Source: Phoronis australis (Eukaryota; Phoronida; Phoronidae). Taken from it: a stretch of DNA of 34,244 nt. The position numbers were made by a program, and so were the translations under genes. The stretch is taken from contig NMRA01000406.1 of NCBI GenBank assembly GCA_002633005.1, positions 367,157 through 401,400 of the forward strand, read 5' to 3'. A model generated the notes under the pieces. It ran no database searches. It worked only from the letters and a program-made list of their open reading frames with translations, and was not told the DNA's origin. Shown here one piece after another: positions 9,740 to 21,148 of the stretch (within the stretch, counting starts at the first letter, position 1; every line of letters starts with the position of its first letter).

Positions 9740-10693
9740 CAATTCAAGTAAATGTTTTATTTAGAAAATAGTAAAGCATGCAATGTGTGCACAGATCACG
9801 TCAATTTCCATGTAAGAAATGTCCACTGAAATATGCTACTGAAACTGGCCTCATTAAAGAAATTCAGCAATTAAAATAAACATTTCTAAAAATTTATACC
9901 ATTTATTTATTTATTTGGCTACATCCAAATTAAATGAACTTTAACATTTTTTAAAATAATTTGCACACAGGCACATGTGCTTAAACTTCACTTGAAAGCA
10001 GCCATCCTGACTTGGGTGTTTTGGTGTACCTGTTGTTCATTCTTGGCACTTAGCATTCAAATATCAATTATTTAAATTGAAAACATCAACATCTAATGCT
10101 TTACAGCAACGTAGGAAAATCTTCACTTGCATGTTACCTTAAAATTTATTTGCTTTATTCTAACCTAAATGATTTAACATACCTAATTCCACATTAAGTA
10201 ATTGGTAAAACATATCATTTTTTGGCATACCGATTTAAAAGCATAACACAACATGAAAAATACAGGTGTTGTGCACCATTTTGGCAAAGATAATCAGTTT
10301 CACATGGCCTACATACAAAATTGTCAAAAATGTACATTTCACGAGGACAACAGTTGGATATAACGTGCACACATTTTGAGAACCAGTTTGATGCCTGTTA
10401 TTAAATGGAGATGACTGCTTCTCAAAATGCAGCACAACATATGAGACTATTACCTTTTCTGTGTCTTATTTACCAGGAACCTTTGCGTGACCAAAGAAGG
10501 CCTCGTTCTTATCACTCTTGCAGATGATGCTACAATCTCATGGGACTTCACTTACCAAAATGTAATCTAACATTGAAAACTTCTCACACACCATTCTCCT
10601 TCATTCAGTTACTAACACCAAACCATATCAATTGCAAAATTTCCCATTTGGAACACGATGTGCACATCATTCTAATACCAATATTTAAGTAAA
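9740..10693. other. Convergent intergenic region and NHLRC2 3' UTR
   Basis: Tail-to-tail spacer between the plus-strand gene and NHLRC2. It has a TTTATTTATTTATTT microsatellite near 9901. On the minus strand there are AATAAA hexamers at 10150-10145 and 10159-10154, about 540 bp past the NHLRC2 stop. These are the best visible candidates for its poly(A) signal. No other gene is seen. Confidence 0.5.
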
Positions 10694-10956
10694 CTAAGTC
10701 AACTTGTGCTGCATTACCACTCTGACATTGGCTGGTGTTGTTTCACTGGTTATCACCGAAAAGTTCTGCACAAATGCGAGTCCTTTCATTTTGCACACTC
10801 CCTCTGATGAGCAGTAATAAACCATACACTCCATTTTGACACAGACATCTTTGTTTGCAAGTAAACTGGGGATATGCAATTTCAGTTTTGGTTGTTTTCC
10901 AAGACTGTCCAGTTTGCCACTGACTTTGTCCATTGTCATAGTCTGGATGTCGCAGT
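10694..10956 (-). CDS. NHLRC2: NHLRC2 last exon, C-terminal beta-domain
   Basis: This terminal exon of NHL-repeat-containing protein 2 is the C-terminal beta-rich domain that follows the propeller. The acceptor is TTTTTCAG at 10957-10958. The exon gives its first two bases to an Asp codon and ends with a TAG at 10694. The translation runs DIQTMTMDKV, then LKLHIPSLLANKDV, a CVKMECMVYYCSSEGVCKM block and a final MQHKLT. The human protein has [22 protein letters not shown] at the same place, with the same two cysteines around the YYCS turn. NHLRC2 is a cytosolic thioredoxin-like plus NHL propeller protein; loss of the human gene causes FINCA disease. Confidence 0.85.
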
Positions 10957-11835
10957 CTGAAAAATGACCAAAACTCAGTATTAGCACCATTTTATGAAAG
11001 TACAAAATGCATGATTTAGGGAGAAAGAAGGTCCACATTTGCTACTTCCGTGCAAGCTCTCCTCATAAAAATGGTGAAGCGCACAATACAAAATCAACTA
11101 TTCAGGGTTGTTTTCCACACAATCCCATTACTAAAGAAATCGTAAACAACCAACAGCTTCAAGATTGCCACAAACATGAATATTCAGGCATTTATAGTTG
11201 TGGCAACAATGAAGTGACAGGATATTGTTTTCACCTAACTATGTCAAACTTTCTGTGCACTTTTGATGGGAAAAGGGGATGCAAAAAATTTACTTTAGTA
11301 TCCTGATAAAAATGGAAATAATCATGAACTGTCACCTACAAGTGTCAAAACAAACATTTTTGATTAACTATCAAAATGAATTGAAAGGTGATAAACCTGG
11401 TTTTGACCTTTTGGCCACTGTGTTATAAAATTCAGTTTTACGATTTCTAGGCTTCAGAAGAACTGAGAACATTTGATTTAGACCATTAATTTAGACAGTG
11501 GGATTTCAGGTGATTTATTACCGGCAATTTCAATCTAAATAAAAGATAATATGGCATTGTTGTTGTTGTGGGAGAGTAAAACATGTGTGAAGAAAAGTCA
11601 ATGTTTTTAACACCAGAACATGGTTGATGGCAGTTGGAACAAAAATTTGGTTTGCCTCGTTGCCTTATTTTAAAATTAACCCAGGATGCAATGGCGGCTT
11701 GGTTATGTACAACTCCCTTCTGTAATGCACTACATCTGATGCCACCCAGAACTTTAACTCAATATTGAACTGAAACTTTGATAAGTATCCCACCGTTCTG
11801 TGTTTGAGAAAGTGATTAGTGTCTTCTACTCATAC

Positions 11836-12052
11836 CTGGAGTTGTGATTAGCCATGAACTAGGGGCCCCTTCAGTCAAGTGGCCTCCATTGTCTATATTA
11901 AGGTCAAGCTCAATTTCTAAAGTAGAGTTTACAGCAAGGTTTAATGATTCTTCTCGGATTACGACAGGTGACTTGCCAGCGATGGTCCAAGTATGACACG
12001 ATGGCTCATAATCTGTGTAGTCTTTCTTAACTTTTGGAAAAATAATGGGAAG
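11836..12052 (-). CDS. NHLRC2: NHLRC2 exon, start of C-terminal domain
   Basis: The acceptor TTGTTTCAG precedes a phase-0 start LPIIFPKVKK. The donor CCAG|GTATGAGT leaves one base, which completes GAC with the last exon. The segment has a WTIAGKSPVVI stretch, then ELDLNIDNGGHLTEGAPSSW. Human NHLRC2 reads LRLDLPSGSKLTEGVSSCW at that point. It links the propeller to the C-terminal beta-domain. Confidence 0.88.
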
Positions 12053-12609
12053 CTGAAACAAATAATGGTGATATTGGTAAGTGTAGTAATACAATAAGCA
12101 GACCAAATGGATGGTGTAACAACAATAACAACAATGTTCTATTCCCCTGTAACTGACTGTGTCTGCGTATCATTACTTGATGTTGGGCCTAGCAAGGTGG
12201 CCACTGTTTTTGTTTGTGAGGATGGTGTTTTAATAAACACCGAAACATGTTGAGTCGATTTAAATCTATCGTTGTTTTTATCAACATATGCTGCTACTTG
12301 CTATCAGCAGCAAATTACAGTTCACTTAATAAATATTTCAGCAAGATTTTGCTCACCACTCAGACTTTGAAAACACAGTCAAGTAAAATTTGAGGAAGAT
12401 TGGTGATAAATTTTGATGAATCTGGAGTGTGTGGTCAGTAAGCTGTGGGCTGAGATGGTACTTTGCAAGTTATCAGCCAACAGTTGACAACACATGGGAG
12501 ATAACACAGAAAACACGATCCACTTGCGTTAACAAAAAAATCACAAACACAAAATCCACCAATTCCATAGAAGATCAAAAAACACTGGTTTGTCAATGAA
12601 GCATCTTAC
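12053..12609. other. NHLRC2 intron, no gene seen
   Basis: Intron between two NHLRC2 exons. It holds a short AACAATAACAACAA microsatellite near 12120 and the hairpin at 12218-12250. Nothing else is recognised. Confidence 0.6.
12218..12250 (+). other. Hairpin with a hammerhead-like core, possible Penelope-type relic
   Basis: Within the NHLRC2 intron, a perfect 7-bp stem GGTGTTT/AAACACC closes a TAAT loop. It is preceded by GAGGAT and followed by GAAACATGTTG. The layout GATG-stem-GAAAC recalls stem II of hammerhead ribozymes in Penelope-like retroelements. The obligatory CTGATGA is not intact, so it would be inactive. Low confidence. Confidence 0.2.
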
Positions 12610-12816
12610 CTGAGACACAGTCCCCTCACTTCTGTTGAACACTTTGATGACGTGATTGTTGGTGTCAGCTATGTACAATAAGCCTCTCTTCTGGTCTACA
12701 CACAATCCACCGGGTTCATTCATTTCCACTGTATCCAAGGGTCCGCACACATTTCCAGGGCGACCACTTCCAAACAATGCATTGCATAACTTTGAAGAAG
12801 AGTCGATAACCTTGAT
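12610..12816 (-). CDS. NHLRC2: NHLRC2 exon, last NHL blade
   Basis: A 69-codon, phase-0 exon with acceptor TTACACTAG and donor CAG|GTAAGA. It encodes IKVIDSSSK, a FGSGRPGN turn, then NEPGGLCVDQKRGLLYIADT and NHVIKVFN, a textbook NHL repeat (NEPGGL...LYIADTNNHxIKV). Human NHLRC2 has [30 protein letters not shown] in the same place. Confidence 0.93.
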
Positions 12817-13327
12817 CTAGTGTAAGGAGAGAATTCCAAGACATATTTAACGGTCATTGAACAAGGTGTAATAGGTTGGTAATTAAAGGTCTTACAGTTC
12901 CCTGCAACAGCTGTACTTCACAGTGGGTTCTATCAATAGTACTAAAGAGACTGACAGTAGGTAAGAAATAAATCCATAAAATGGTTCAGAAAACCCCAAT
13001 TTTTCCCATCTCAAGTCACTAGAAATGACGCATAAGATGAATAAACCGTGGAGTGAAATATACAGACTGCTGAATGAGATGTAAAGACTGCATACAAACA
13101 TACAAACATACAGACTGACGAGGGAGATATAGGAGGTGCTACAGAAAACTTCGGATAAATTGGATATTGTCAGCAAACGCGATTAATTGACCTTGACATC
13201 CTTCGCAAGTTTGCGTGCCTGTGGTTATTCACGTGGTGCATGCGCATCACTGGGCTTCCTGCATGTTTAGCCAGGCTGATTTTCAGGCGTAATCGCTGCT
13301 TGTGTTTTATGAGAATCAAATAGAAAC
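12817..13327. other. NHLRC2 intron, no gene seen
   Basis: Intronic sequence with a small CATACAAACATACAAACATACAGACTG repeat-like patch near 13090-13116. No coding signal is supported. Confidence 0.6.
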
Positions 13328-13453
13328 CTTGTGGTTATAGGAGTCTGCCACAGCCACTTCGCCTTTTTCTTCATTCACCACGGCCACCGCCAAGGGGTGC
13401 TGGAATTTAGCATCCACTCCTTTGCCATCTTTATCACCAAAAGCAAACAGGTT
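13328..13453 (-). CDS. NHLRC2: NHLRC2 exon, NHL blade
   Basis: A 42-codon, phase-0 exon. The acceptor is TTTTTCAG and the donor AAG|GTTTCT, a weak site that is fixed by protein continuity. It encodes [12 protein letters not shown], then [26 protein letters not shown]. Human NHLRC2 has NLFAFGDVDG..AKLQHPLGVTW....[14 protein letters not shown], and the next exon here starts IKV, so the join is exact. Confidence 0.93.
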
Positions 13454-13706
13454 CTGAAAAACCATCATTATTACTATTATCACACCAGTAGCAGAAACAG
13501 AATACACTTGACACTCATAGTCATTCGACATTTACACTTATAAGCTTGCTAAATTCCTCTTCACCATGCATATTGCTGATAATAACTGAACACTAACACA
13601 CTCATTTCAGTTTGTCTGTACTCTTATTGATGCAACATGTTCTTATGACGTGTGTAGTCTGCTAACTTAACATTCTCGTTGATGAGGTTATAGAATTGTG
13701 CCTTAA

Positions 13707-15386
13707 AGGAGCATGCCACTCAAAAAACAACCTAATTTGTATCAATTTAGATCGAGTAGTTCTACTCCATAACGACACGTACGGTTGCGTTACCTGACAC
13801 CTGACGGCAGACGGAGGTGTTGAAATTATCCAATGACGTCATCGGTTTCACACGCAGTCTGTTCAGCAGTTCACAACACGGGTTACCAGTGTCAGCTTAT
13901 CGCTTGAAGTCATCGTTTAACACCAATAAATCATCAAACTTCGATGTAAAATCCTTAAAAATACACCGAGTTCTTACAAAAACGTGTTGTTTTATTTTGC
14001 TTTTACGGATTTATTGGTATTTGGATACACCGTAGCCTACAAAGTTCGGCAGGCCAATAAGGTCCGTAGCAGGAGTTTGGGGTCTATTCGGAGATAATTT
14101 CGAAGTATTTTCCGTGAGATACAGACAGGAGAACCTAGATCTGTGTTGTTTAGACTTGTGATTTTTTGAGTTCTAAACACAAAACGCTTGTTATCCTGGC
14201 CAGTGACTCGGAGCCCGACCTGGCCCGTCGCGGCCGGTCGGATTGACTCGTTATCCCGGCCAGTGGCTCGGAAACTGATCAGACATCACGAACATAAACC
14301 AGCCAAATTTCAGTAGAAACTAAACTTCCAGTCAAGAAAGTACTATACTATTGAACCAAAGTAATGTGCACCTGATTATGTAGGCCCAATTAGCCACGAA
14401 ACTGCAAAGTTTAATCTACTTACTCGTCGGGGGCCGCGAATTCAGGTTCCGCTTTGGCCACAGCACCGTCAGGGTAGAAGTTGTACAATGACAATCATTA
14501 TTTGAGTAATGTAAATGTGAACAAAGATTCCCCTAACACCTGGCCGTGTAATGGAAATTGAGTTGTTCCACAACAGTTTCTGCCAGCAAACACTAAATTA
14601 GCATGAGCTCACACTGCCTCGGTGTCCCGTCAATTAGTTTTATTGCACCTAAAGCCGGTAACGCAGTGATTTATTCATTGCTGGCTTCTCGAATCATTTG
14701 CACTCACGAACACTCCAAAGGCATTACAAATTGTATCTAATGAGACAGACTTTGTTTCAGTTTTACATAAGTATTGGTTAGGGTGAGAATAATTCATTTT
14801 GAAACAGAACGCTCAGTAATAAATGCCAACATGACAACTCACAATCCCTGAGCCGACTTAGGACGAGCTAGAGCTCATCAGTCCCGACTTCGCAGGTGGA
14901 TCGTTAAGTTTTACTGCTATCAATTCGAACAGGAATACAGTGATGAAGAAATACTAGAGAGGCGCCGTGAACAAGCTCAGACAACGGAACGTATGGAGTT
15001 ATTTGGTATGCCGGCATTCGTCAGGCACGGCTGTCGACGTCTGCAGGCCACAGACATGGAGATGTTTCACGGCCTCATACTTGCTATTTACTGCGTAAAT
15101 TTCATTCTTCACTACCATGAGCCACTTCCTAAGCATTTCGGACTCTCGAGGAAGTAAAAAAAACGATATACCCGGTTTCCTCACAGCTGCTTAGTTCGGA
15201 CAAGCGGGAACGATGCACCGCAACATAGCTGCATTCACTCTGCATATGAACCACTGACGTCGCTAGCGTCGTTTCTCACCTTCCTCACCTCTTGGTAAAG
15301 TAAGGTCGACCGTATGCGAGGCGATGTAGATATAGACCGATTAAGACGGCAATAAAAAGACTAATTAAATCGGGTGGCATTCTCCT
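13707..15386. mobile_element. Kolobok-like DNA transposon (T2-type ends), TTAA target duplication
   Basis: The ends are inverted: AGGAGCATGCCACTC at the left and GGGTGGCATTCTCCT at the right, with two mismatches. Each is flanked by TTAA (13703-13706 and 15387-15390). TTAA plus AGGRR ends is the signature of the Kolobok superfamily T2 group described in Xenopus; piggyBac also uses TTAA but normally begins CCY. The 1,680-bp body has a 60-bp direct repeat spacing of TTATCCYGGCCAGTGRCTCGGA at about 14191 and 14251, and one open stretch at 14852-15157. No transposase is recognisable, so it is probably non-autonomous. It sits in an NHLRC2 intron. Confidence 0.8.
14852..15157 (+). pseudogene. Open stretch inside the Kolobok-like element, 101 codons
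   Basis: The plus-strand frame is open from after a TGA at 14849 to a TAA at 15155. It reads SRLRRWIVKFYCYQFEQEYS, an acidic-basic EEILERRREQAQTTERM stretch, MPAFVRHGCRRLQATDMEMF, then HGLILAIYCVNFILHYHEPL. The composition looks protein-like, but I recognise no family. The first ATG is only at Met-Glu-Leu-Phe near 14994. It could be a remnant of an element-encoded protein or a captured exon. Confidence 0.3.
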
Positions 15387-16011
15387 TTAATAAGTTGTTG
15401 AACTGAGTATTATTCATTATTATACCACTTAGAAAACAATGTGGTACACCATACAATATTGGTAGTTATGTCAAAATGGAAAACACTTTTGGGTCTCTTT
15501 CATCATAGGTGTAGATACAGCCATGACTAAGACCACTGTTGGCACGTTGAATAAGAAAAAAATGTTGCAACTGATACGAAGTAATTTTTCATATTCAGAC
15601 TTAATTACTGTCTATATGAGTCATATTAATGAACTGTTTACAAACTGAAATCAAAAGTTCGACCGCATTTAGCTAAGACAGAACTTACGACAGGCTCTTG
15701 GTTTGTGTAAAATGATTTAAAGGAACCAGTATAAAATTATTAGATAAGTTCACAAACTAGACATCATCCATAAGTTTAATCAGTGAAAAAATGAACAATT
15801 TAATACTAGGAGACTGCTACATAACATCTTGTCACAAGAAGTTCGGTCCGCCACCGACATCCTTGAGATGAGAATGAAATGCAGTCATCTACCACAAGTC
15901 AACTGGATGTCTCAAAATGTCATCCTAAGGTGTTTTACACTTTTTTTCTAAACGTTCACTGACTGTAGGATCTCTTTACACCAAGTCACCCTAAGTTGTC
16001 GTTTTACTGAC
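15387..16011. other. NHLRC2 intron right of the transposon
   Basis: AT-rich intron between the Kolobok-like element and the next NHLRC2 exon. No gene, RNA or repeat is recognised. Confidence 0.6.
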
Positions 16012-16156
16012 TGTGGGATCTCTTTCTCCTCCAGCCACACTCTTGACAGCGCCATCTTTAATTGAGACACTCCTGATGGATGAACTTTCACTGTCGGCGA
16101 CATAAATCAAATGGTGCTGATGATCGACCGAAAGACCTTGTGAAGAGAGGTCATAT
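16012..16156 (-). CDS. NHLRC2: NHLRC2 exon, NHL blade (first one visible in the window)
   Basis: This encodes LSSQGLSVDHQHHLIYVADS, then ESSSIRSVSIKDGAVKSVAG and GERDPT. The human protein has PSGLSLA...[31 protein letters not shown]. The donor ACA|GTCAGT is phase 0 and joins to NLFAFG of the next exon. The acceptor is less sure: GAATCAAG just before 16156 follows a pyrimidine-rich tract, but a nearby AG is possible. Upstream exons, encoding the thioredoxin-like domain and first propeller blades, should lie at higher coordinates and were not found before 34244. So either a very long intron spans the 15-kb repeat unit or the exons escaped notice. Confidence 0.8.
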
Positions 16157-16825
16157 CTTGATTCAATGAAGTCACAAGGAAGTAAATTTGCATGAAAGCA
16201 AGAAGAGGGCAATGCATTGTGGGACCACGGGGATGTAAGCAGGACAATGATCATCTACAGGTTGTTAAAACTTAAGCTAAAAAGCAACAAAACCGGCAAG
16301 AGCAACGCAAGGCGTTGAAATGTACCTGAAACTCCACCACAGATGGTATGCTTTTAGGGGTGATTATTGATATCATGAAAAGAGCTACTAAGTGGTGCAA
16401 AGTATGTCACTGGTCTCTCTAGCAGACACGTATCTACCAAAAATTTCATGACCACCTGCCCAAGAAATCCAAAGATACAGACTATGAGGCAAATGTAAGT
16501 AAATTAACTTGCCACTAAGAGTACAGCTGTAGTCGAACCCGTCTGAAAGAAGTTACAGTTGTCCAATTTCACAAAGATCCTACAAGGGGCTTAGGAGACA
16601 CTGCTCTGGATGCAACAAAAAAAATAAAACTGCCCCATGGGGTGCTACAATAGCCAAACCATCCAAAAACTAACATCTGTCGTGCTGCTGTCAATTTTCT
16701 TAATGATACTTTGAACAGATTGGAGGATAGAATGATGCTGATGCCAAAAATCTCGAAAATAATAAAAATGGCGGCAAGGTGGTGCAGAACTCAGCTCATT
16801 TATCTGAAAATAAAAAGAACTGATA
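16157..16825. other. NHLRC2 intron up to the 15-kb inverted-repeat unit
   Basis: No gene is seen. The stretch ends in the TA dinucleotide (16824-16825) that abuts the left inverted repeat. Confidence 0.5.
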
Positions 16826-17195
16826 AGTCGATCTTATTTAAATAGGGAAAATCTCATTTTGTCCCGAACTGGAATGTAACGTGACGCAAATGAAAAATAT
16901 CCAGATATTTTCAAAAAAAATGACTTGGTACGAAAGACTATCACTTTCTAAGCACATTAATGTCTTTGCTTTAAAAAACAAATAAACGAGATTTTGGTAA
17001 TTGGCAATTAAAAATTTGTGTGTAACGGTAACGCAAATTTGCGTGCGTGATATAACGCAAAAATGCGTCACGTTACGCACTAGTGCGTAACGTAACGCAA
17101 AGATTCGTAATATCACGCAAATATGCGTCATATCACGCAAAAATGCGTCACATCACGCATTTTTTTTCGTAATATGACGCACTTTTGCTTCATAT
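16826..17195 (+). repeat. Left terminal inverted repeat with palindromic site array
   Basis: The outer part reads AGTCGATCTTATTTAAATAG and continues into AT-rich sequence with TGGCAATTA. From about 17019 it becomes an array of roughly 20-bp units built on ACGCAAAWNTGCGT joined by TNAYRTNA, giving alternating GCGT and ACGC words. It pairs with 31653-32018. Confidence 0.9.
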
Positions 17196-17339
17196 TACCA
17201 GATTGTGCTTTATCGTTGAAATCTCGGATGCCGTAATGTGGAGTTGTCCGGGTGAAAACTTGGAAGTTGTGTAAATCAAATGTGACAGGTTTGTGTTTGT
17301 TGATAGTAGACTAATTTGTGTTTACGTTTTGTGAATTTC

Positions 17340-20210
17340 AAATATCGAATTTAATTGTTAATTGTCAAGTCCATATAGAGAAGTTAGCTTCTCTGCAAGC
17401 GATAACGGGCGCTGCGTCGGCGGTCTGATCTCAGCCGTGCGGGACTTCGCCTGCTTCATGTTGTTGCGTTTTTCTCGTTCTGCAAGAATGGTTGTGTGTG
17501 AACATTTTATGAATTAGTGGTCGATTTCATAATGAAGTCCCTAACGTCTCTACGTGCGGCAGCTGTCGGAGGTACAGGAGATTTGTAGACCATTTTTGCA
17601 ATTCTCGCGTTACCGTTAGTGCACGAATACCTGAGCGCGAATGGGAAGGTGAGAAATGCCGAGTTACTTTAAATTAAAAATGGTCACTTGCCGAACAGAA
17701 ATCTCATCTAAACAAATTTAGTTCTGTCCTGGCGACTAACAGAAGCAGCATGGTCAGGTATCAGCCGTACGTGAGTACTCATGGGTCCAATGTCCGTCAC
17801 TGAAGCGTTACGGTTCCGCAAGTTACCCAATGTCTAGGTACACTGTGAGAGGTCTTTACTACAAGTCAGTCATTAGCTGTTCGTCAACTTCATATTAGTT
17901 GCTAACTTCTCAACATGCGGCAAGCGAGAGCCCATGGGAGATTTGTAGATCATCGATGCTCGTGATTGCTGCGTAATCGTCCGGCACCAATGGACGAGGA
18001 GGGGGTTATTGGGAGTTCGTTAATAAATGCTCTAGTCATTCATGTATAAAATGTTGATTGTCTAGTTAAATGTAAACTTGTTAACTTCTCTACTGTAGCT
18101 ACTTGATCACATGAGAGCCGTACGGGAGATTTGTGCGCCTATTTACGTGATTGCTGCGTTATCGTTCCGCAAGAACGAAAAAAAGTGAAGTTACGCTAAC
18201 ATGAGAGTTATTTAATAAATACTGCCAGTCATAATTTAAATTAATAGTTGATTGTCGACTTCATATGAAGTGTTCAACTTTTTTACATGCGGCAAACAAT
18301 AACTGCGTGGTCATATTACAGCCGGGAGGGAGATATGTAAGACTTGTTGCATATTGCGTCATCGTTCTGCAAGTTGACTGAGCGAAAACATACTTTTTTA
18401 AAAATAATTCCATTTAGTCATATTTTATATTAATAGTTAATTGTCGACTTCTCTTCATGCGACTAACAAGAGCAGAGTGGTCAGGTAGCAGCCGTATGAC
18501 AATCTTGTGTTCAAACTCCGTCACTGTTGCGTTGTGGTTCAGCAAGTTACGTCTGCGAAGAGCCTGGGTCCTTATAAAACATGCCGACAATTTTTAATTC
18601 ATTAAATAGCAATTGTCAAACCAAAATGTCCACGTAAAATGATTTCACATGTGTACATGAGGGAAAAGAGAGCACTCCTTGACTAAACCAGTCTAGAGGC
18701 CCCCTTCAGTCATCGGGTTATAGACCCATCAGTATGTGACTGTTGCGTAATGGTTCTGCACGAATGAATGGTCGCAAAGTTCTATAATAAACACTGAGTC
18801 AGTCATGTTTTATGTTCATTGTCGACATGTAAAGTTCTTGACTTCTTTACAGGTAGCTAACGGGGCTTGATTGCTCAGATTTAAGCCGTACTGGGGATTT
18901 GTAGGCCTATTCTAGTGGCTGTTGCGTTATCGTTCTGCAACATATTGCCTGAGAGCGATTTCCTGATAAGGACTAGGCCGTTCATGTTTAAGCTTATAAG
19001 TGCTAATTGGTGGTTTCATGAAAAGTTGTAAACTTCTGCACATGCGGCTTACAAGATCTGTGTGACCACATTTCAGCTACGCGGGAGGTTTGTAGACCAG
19101 TTTCGTGATTGTTGCGTCATCGTTCTGCAAGAATAGGTGAACACCAACACGCGAGTTCTTCAGTGACTTACAGCTAGTCATATTTTAAATTAATAGTTAA
19201 TTGTTGACTTCATAAAAACTATTTAACTTCTCTTGATGCGACTAACAGGACCAGCGTGGTCAGGTAACACCCGAGTGACTGCCTTGTGTTCAAACACAGT
19301 CAATATTGCGTTATATGGTTCAGCAAGTTACGGATTGCGAATATAATTCGTTATAAAAAATGCATATTTTTTACATTTAATAAACGTTTGTCAAATTCAT
19401 GAAAAATTATTACATGTACACTTCTGTACTGGTGGGAAATGAAAGCTGCTTCGTCAAACCAGTCCCCAGGTCAACTTCAGTCATCGGTTGAAGACTCATC
19501 TTCGTGATTGCTGCGTTATCGTTCTGCACAAATGACTGGGCGGGAACTAGGGATTCTTTAATACCAACATACAGCCATATTTTCAGTTAAATGTTAATTG
19601 TCGACCTCCTGTAAAGTTTTTAACTTCCTTACATACGGTCACAAGAGATGCGTGGTCACATTTCAGACATACCACGCCGGCAGATCTTTAGACACCTCTT
19701 CGTGACTGATGCGTTATCCTTCTGCAAGAACGACTGAACGCCAATGGAAATGTAGTTTTTACATAAATGCTAACAGTTACTCATATTTTTTTACGACTGA
19801 ACGCCAATGGAAATGTAGTTTTTACATAAATGCTAAGAGTTACTCATATTTTTAAATTAATTGTTAATTGTCGACTTCATAGAAAGTATTTAACTTCTTC
19901 ACATGCGACTAGCAGGAGCAGCGTGGTCAGGTAGCAGCCGTATGACAACCTTGTGTTCAAAGTCCGCCACTGTTGCGTTATGGTTCAGCAAGTTACGGAT
20001 TGCGAAGGTAATTCGTTACTAAAAATGCTAAGTTTTTTACACTTAATAAACATTTGTCAAATTCGCGAGAAATTATTTTACTTTTGTGGTGGTGGGAAAT
20101 GAAAGCTGCTTCGCCAAACCAGTCTCCAGGTCAACTTCAGTCATCAGTTGAAGACCGATCTTCGTGATTGTTGCGTTATCGTTCTGCACGAATGACTGGG
20201 CGTGAACTTG
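17340..20210 (+). repeat. Left satellite array, about 195-bp units, partly A-B-C higher order
   Basis: Divergent units recur every 180-210 bp. Each has a TTAACTTCTCTACATGCGGC-like block, a GTGGTCAG..TTTCAGCCGT block, GGAGATTTGTAG and the best conserved core TTGCGTTATCGTTCTGCA. Cores lie near 17470, 17606, 17808, 17968, 18155, 18356, 18526, 18745, 18925, 19115, 19310, 19510, 19710, 19975 and 20175. From 18356 three subtypes follow in order: A (TTCTGCAAGAAYGACTGA), B (GGTTCAGCAAGTTACGG) and C (GGTGGGAAATGAAAGCTGCT upstream of the core). The order repeats about every 600 bp. There are no open frames of note. Confidence 0.85.
19730..19855 (+). repeat. 63-bp tandem duplication inside a satellite unit
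   Basis: The segment beginning ACGACTGAACGCCAATGG occurs at 19730 and again at 19793, almost identical. This recent duplication explains the over-long spacing (265 bp) between the cores at 19710 and 19975. Confidence 0.9.
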
Positions 20211-21136
20211 NNNNNNNNNNNNNNNNNNNNNNNNNNNNNNNNNNNNNNNNNNNNNNNNNNNNNNNNNNNNNNNNNNNNNNNNNNNNNNNNNNNNNNNNNN
20301 NNNNNNNNNNNNNNNNNNNNNNNNNNNNNNNNNNNNNNNNNNNNNNNNNNNNNNNNNNNNNNNNNNNNNNNNNNNNNNNNNNNNNNNNNNNNNNNNNNNN
20401 NNNNNNNNNNNNNNNNNNNNNNNNNNNNNNNNNNNNNNNNNNNNNNNNNNNNNNNNNNNNNNNNNNNNNNNNNNNNNNNNNNNNNNNNNNNNNNNNNNNN
20501 NNNNNNNNNNNNNNNNNNNNNNNNNNNNNNNNNNNNNNNNNNNNNNNNNNNNNNNNNNNNNNNNNNNNNNNNNNNNNNNNNNNNNNNNNNNNNNNNNNNN
20601 NNNNNNNNNNNNNNNNNNNNNNNNNNNNNNNNNNNNNNNNNNNNNNNNNNNNNNNNNNNNNNNNNNNNNNNNNNNNNNNNNNNNNNNNNNNNNNNNNNNN
20701 NNNNNNNNNNNNNNNNNNNNNNNNNNNNNNNNNNNNNNNNNNNNNNNNNNNNNNNNNNNNNNNNNNNNNNNNNNNNNNNNNNNNNNNNNNNNNNNNNNNN
20801 NNNNNNNNNNNNNNNNNNNNNNNNNNNNNNNNNNNNNNNNNNNNNNNNNNNNNNNNNNNNNNNNNNNNNNNNNNNNNNNNNNNNNNNNNNNNNNNNNNNN
20901 NNNNNNNNNNNNNNNNNNNNNNNNNNNNNNNNNNNNNNNNNNNNNNNNNNNNNNNNNNNNNNNNNNNNNNNNNNNNNNNNNNNNNNNNNNNNNNNNNNNN
21001 NNNNNNNNNNNNNNNNNNNNNNNNNNNNNNNNNNNNNNNNNNNNNNNNNNNNNNNNNNNNNNNNNNNNNNNNNNNNNNNNNNNNNNNNNNNNNNNNNNNN
21101 NNNNNNNNNNNNNNNNNNNNNNNNNNNNNNNNNNNN
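20211..21136. other. Assembly gap, 926 Ns
   Basis: Undetermined bases within the left satellite array. A run of 12 C (21137-21148) at the right edge is likely a sequencing or assembly artefact. Long open frames reported across this stretch are produced by the Ns. Confidence 0.98.
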
Positions 21137-21148
21137 CCCCCCCCCCCC

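Noticed and set aside
17019-17195. CRISPR-like or other prokaryotic direct-repeat array
   Set aside because: The units abut without spacers, are palindromic and degenerate, and lie in an animal genome within a transposon TIR.
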